A DNA stretch of 64,000 nucleotides. It comes from Colletes latitarsis (Eukaryota > Arthropoda > Insecta > Hymenoptera > Colletidae). A program made the translations under genes and the position numbers. Of the stretch, positions 60,526 to 64,000 are shown one piece after another (the stretch's first letter is position 1; each line of letters opens with the position of its first letter). The DNA is taken from the NCBI RefSeq assembly GCF_051014445.1, contig NC_135144.1, positions 2,418,001 to 2,482,000 on the forward strand, in the 5' to 3' direction. The notes under the pieces are model-generated. The model ran no database searches. It saw nothing but the letters and a program-made list of their open reading frames with translations, and had not been told where the DNA came from.

Positions 60526-63500
60526 CCTAACCAGTGTTATCCTTTGAAATGTGGATCGAAACCAGGTTTAATTGACTGTTTCAATGTGGTACCACATTAC
60601 CACGTGATTCAAACCCTAAAAAACCCAGGATCTGGCCAACAAGTATGCGAAGAAGGCAAAATCATGAGCCAGATGCGGGCATAACCCAGACCTAACCCAG
60701 ACCTAACCGGTTCTATCCTCTAAAATATTGATCGAAACCAGGTTTAATTGACTGTTTCAACTGGTACCACATTACTACGTGATTCAAACTCTAAAAAACC
60801 CAGGATCTGGCCAACAAGTATGCGAAGGAGGCAAAATCATGAGCCAGATGCAGGCATAACCCAGACCTAGCCCAGACTTAACCTGTGTTATCCTTCAAAA
60901 TATTGATCGAAACCAGGTTTAATTGTCTGTTTCATTGTGGTACCACATTACTACGTGATTGAAACCAGAGAAAACCAAGGATCCGGCCAACAAGAATGCG
61001 GAAAAGGCAAAGTCATGAGCCAGCTGCGGGCATAACCCACACCTAACCCAGACCTAACCGGTGTTACCGACTAAAATACTGACCGAATCCAGGTTTAATT
61101 GACTGTTACTGTGTGGTACCACATTACTACGTTATTCAAACCCGGAAATTCCCAGGATCTGAGCAACAAGTATGCGAAGAAGGGAGAATCATGAGCCAGT
61201 TGCGGGCATAACCCAGACCTAACACAGACCTAACCGGTGTTACCAACTAAAATACTGACCAAATCCAGGTTTAATTGACTTTTACTGTGTGGTACCACAT
61301 TACTACGTTATTCAAACCCAGAAATTTCCAGGATCTGACCAACAAGTATGCGAAGAAGGCAAAATCATGAGCCAGATGCGGGCATAACCCAGACCTAACC
61401 CAGACCTAACCGGTGTTATCCTCTAAAATATTGATCGAATCCAGGTTTAATTGACTGTTACTGTGTGGTACCACATTACTACGTGATACAAACCCGAAAA
61501 TTCCCAGGATCTGGCCAACAACTATGCGAAGAAGGCAAAATCATGAGCCAGATGCGGGCATAACCCAGACCTAACCCAGACCTAACCGGTGTTATACTCT
61601 AAACTATTGATCGAATCTAAGTTTAATCGACTGTTTCAGTGTGGTACAACATTACTACGTGATTCAAACCTGAAAAAACCCAGGATCTGGCCAACAGGTA
61701 TGCGAAGAAGGCAAAATCATGAGCCAGATGCGGGCATAACCCAGACCTAACCCAGACCTAACCGGTGTTATCCTCCAAAATATTGATCGAATCCAGGTTT
61801 AATTGACTGTTACTGTGTGGTACCACATTACTACGTGATACAAACCCGAAAATTCCCAGGATCTGGCCAACAACTATGCGAAGAAGACAAAATCATGTGC
61901 CAGATGCGGACATAACCCAGATCTAACCCAGACCTAACCAGTGTTATCCTTTAAAATATTGATCGAAACCAGGTTTAATTGACTGTTTCAATGTGGTACC
62001 ACATTACTACGTGATTCAAACCCGAAAAAACCCAGGATCTGGCCAACAAGTTTGCGAAGAAAGCAAAATCATGAGCCAGATGCGGGCATAACCCAGACCT
62101 AACCCAGACCTAACCGGTGTTACCGACTAAAATATTGGTCGGAACCAGGTGTAATTGTCTGTTTCAGTGTGGTGTCACATTACTACGTGTTTCAAACCAG
62201 AGAAAACCAAGGATCTGGCCAACACGAATGCGGAAAAGGCAAAATCATGAGCCAGATGGGGGCATAACCCAGACCTAACCCAGACCTAACCAGTGTTACC
62301 GACTAAAATACTGACCGAATCCAGGTTTAATTGCCTGTTACTGTGTGGTACCACATTACTACGTTATTCAAACCCGGAAATTCCCAGGATCTGACCAACA
62401 ACTATGCGAAGAAGGCAAAATCATGAGCCAGATGCGGGCATAACCCAGGCCTAACCCAGACCTAACCAGTGTTATCCTTTAAAATGTGGATCGAAACCAG
62501 GTTTAATTGACTGTTTCAATGTGGTACCACATTACTACGTGATTCAAACCCGAAAGAACCCAGGATCTGGCCAACAAGTTTGCGGAGAAAGCAAAATCAT
62601 GAGCCAGATGCGGACATAACCCAGATCTAACCCAGACCTAACCGGTGTTATCCTCTAAAATATTGATCGAAACCAAGTTTAATCGATTGTTTCAGTGTGG
62701 TACAGCATTAGTACGTGATACAAACCCGAAAATTCCCAGGATCTGGCCAACAACTATGCGAAGAAGGCAAAATCATGAGCCAGATGCGGGCATCTCCCAG
62801 ACCTAACCGGTGTTACCGACTAAAATATTGGTCGGAACCAGGTTTAATTGTCTGTTTCATTGTGGTACCACATAACTACGTGATTCAAACCAGAGAAAAC
62901 CAAGGATCTGGCTAACAAGATTGCGGAAAAGGCAAAATCATGAGTCAGATGCTGGCATAACCCAGACCTCACCCAGACCTAACCAGTGTTACCGACTAAA
63001 ATACTGACCGAATCCAGGTTTAATTGCCTGTTACTGTGTGGTACCACATTACTACGTTATTCAAACCCGGAAAGTCCCAGGATCTGACCAACAAGTATGC
63101 GAAGAAGGCAAAATCATGAGACAGATGTGGGCATAACCCAGACCTAACCCAGACCTAACCGGTTCTATCCTCTAAAATATTGATCGAAACCAGGTTTAAT
63201 TGACTGCTTCAACGTGGTACCACATTACGACGTGATTCAAACTCTAAAAAACCCAGGATCTGGCCAACAAGTATGCGAAGAAGGCAAAATCATGAGCCAG
63301 ATGCAGGCATAACCCAGACCTAACCCAGACCTAACCTGTGTTATCCTTCAAAATATTGATCGAAACCAGGTTTAATTGTCTGTTTCATTGTGGTACCACA
63401 TTACTACGTGATTGAAACCAGAGAAAACCAAGGATCCGGCCAACAAGAATGCGGAAAAGGCAAAATCATGAGCCAGCTGCGGGCATATCCCACACCTAAC

Positions 63501-64000
63501 CCAGAGCTAACCGGTGGTACCGACTAAAATACTGACCGAATCCAGGTTTAATTGACTGTTACTGTGTGGTACCACATTACTACGTTATTCAAACCCGGAA
63601 ATTCCCAGGATCTGGGCAACAAGTATGCGAAGAAGGGAGAATCATGAGCCAGTTGCGGGCATAACCCAGACCTAACACAGACCTAACCGGTGTTACCGAC
63701 TAAAATACTGACCAAATCCAGGTTTAATTGACTTTTACTGTGTGGTACCACATTACTACGTTATTCAAACCCTGAAATTTCCAGGACTGACCAACAAGTA
63801 TGCGAAGAAGGCAAAATCATGAGCCAGATGCGGGCATAACCCAGACCTAACCCAGACCTAACCGGTGTTATCCTCTAAAATATTGTTCGAATCCAGGTTT
63901 AATTGACTGTTACTGTGTGGTACCACATTACTACGTGATACAAACCCGAAAATTCCCAGGATCTGGCCAACAACTATGCGAAGAAGGCAAAATCATGAGC
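60526..64000. repeat. Satellite to the right edge of the window
   Basis: Ordinary satellite. A block around 60,720-61,900 resembles 63,170-64,000, sharing CTCTAAAAAACCC, TGATGCAGGC-type and GACCAAATCCAGG variants. A degenerate single-unit junction is at about 62,790, where CATCTCCCAGACC precedes the next monomer. The array runs off the window inside a monomer. Confidence 0.85.

Larger units (their letters stand above)
16985..64000. repeat. 176-bp satellite array, right arm (about 267 monomers)
   Basis: This is the same satellite in the same orientation with the same monomer classes, continuing to the window edge. Divergence between neighbours is mostly point substitutions. Length changes are mainly multiples of 176 bp, 11 bp (telomere-like unit) or 1-2 bp in A runs. 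No second mobile element, gene or inverted segment was seen. The recurrent short ORFs (62-83 aa) read straight through monomer boundaries and are not genes. Confidence 0.96.

Noticed and set aside
29698..62915. Recurring 66-75-aa ORFs in the satellite (for example near 29,698, 35,685, 46,576, 52,383, 58,718)
   Set aside because: They read through monomer boundaries, recur at HOR spacing, have no start context or conserved protein features, and neighbouring monomers carry stops. They are by-products of tandem repetition.
1..64000. CRISPR-like array
   Set aside because: The repeat units are continuous 176-bp monomers without constant short repeats and unique spacers, and the inserted element is eukaryotic.
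1..64000. CENP-B box in the satellite (centromeric identity)
   Set aside because: TTCGAACCCGG and similar words look partly similar, but the spacing of the required TTCG, A and CGGG positions is not met in the variants I checked.

Overview
The window looks like insect nuclear DNA from a chromosome-end (subtelomeric) region, and hymenopteran is my best guess. It is almost entirely one satellite DNA family with a 176-bp monomer: about 62 monomers to the left and about 267 to the right of a single insertion. All monomers I read lie in the same orientation. No host gene, tRNA, rRNA, CRISPR array or bacterial-type feature is visible. Nearly every monomer carries a head-to-tail pair of the 11-mer CCCAGACCTAA, read on the other strand as TTAGGTCTGGG. 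This resembles the insect telomere motif TTAGG extended by TCTGGG. From memory, 11-mers of this type are among the variant telomere motifs described in Hymenoptera, which is the basis for the organism guess.

Layout: 1-10,966 is satellite, organised as higher-order repeats (HORs) of about 23-26 monomers. 10,967-16,984 is one GC-rich, apparently full-length and intact non-LTR (LINE) retrotransposon of the R1 clade. 16,985-64,000 is satellite again, with nested segmental duplications of 3, 5, 6, 18 and about 42 monomers. The retrotransposon is flanked by a 14-bp target-site duplication (15 bp if one A is shared with the tail), GTGTGGTACAACAT, and ends in 57 uninterrupted A residues. A paralogous satellite block at about 19.6-22.2 kb preserves the unoccupied site.

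The element has a structured 5' leader and an ORF1 (625 aa, Gag-like, with three zinc knuckles). A TAATG stop/start overlap then leads into ORF2 (1,060 aa: AP-type endonuclease, reverse transcriptase, C-terminal CCHC finger), followed by a 3' UTR that is essentially a chain of stem-loops. ORF1 should coat the RNA. ORF2 should nick the satellite and reverse-transcribe from the nick (target-primed reverse transcription).

Two observations stand out. First, telomere-like 11-mers are built into every satellite monomer, and their copy number changes in 11-bp steps between otherwise homologous monomers. Second, the retrotransposon sense strand carries a striking number of perfect or near-perfect long hairpins, in coding sequence as well as in UTRs. 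Several of them enclose the codons of the endonuclease and reverse transcriptase catalytic motifs.
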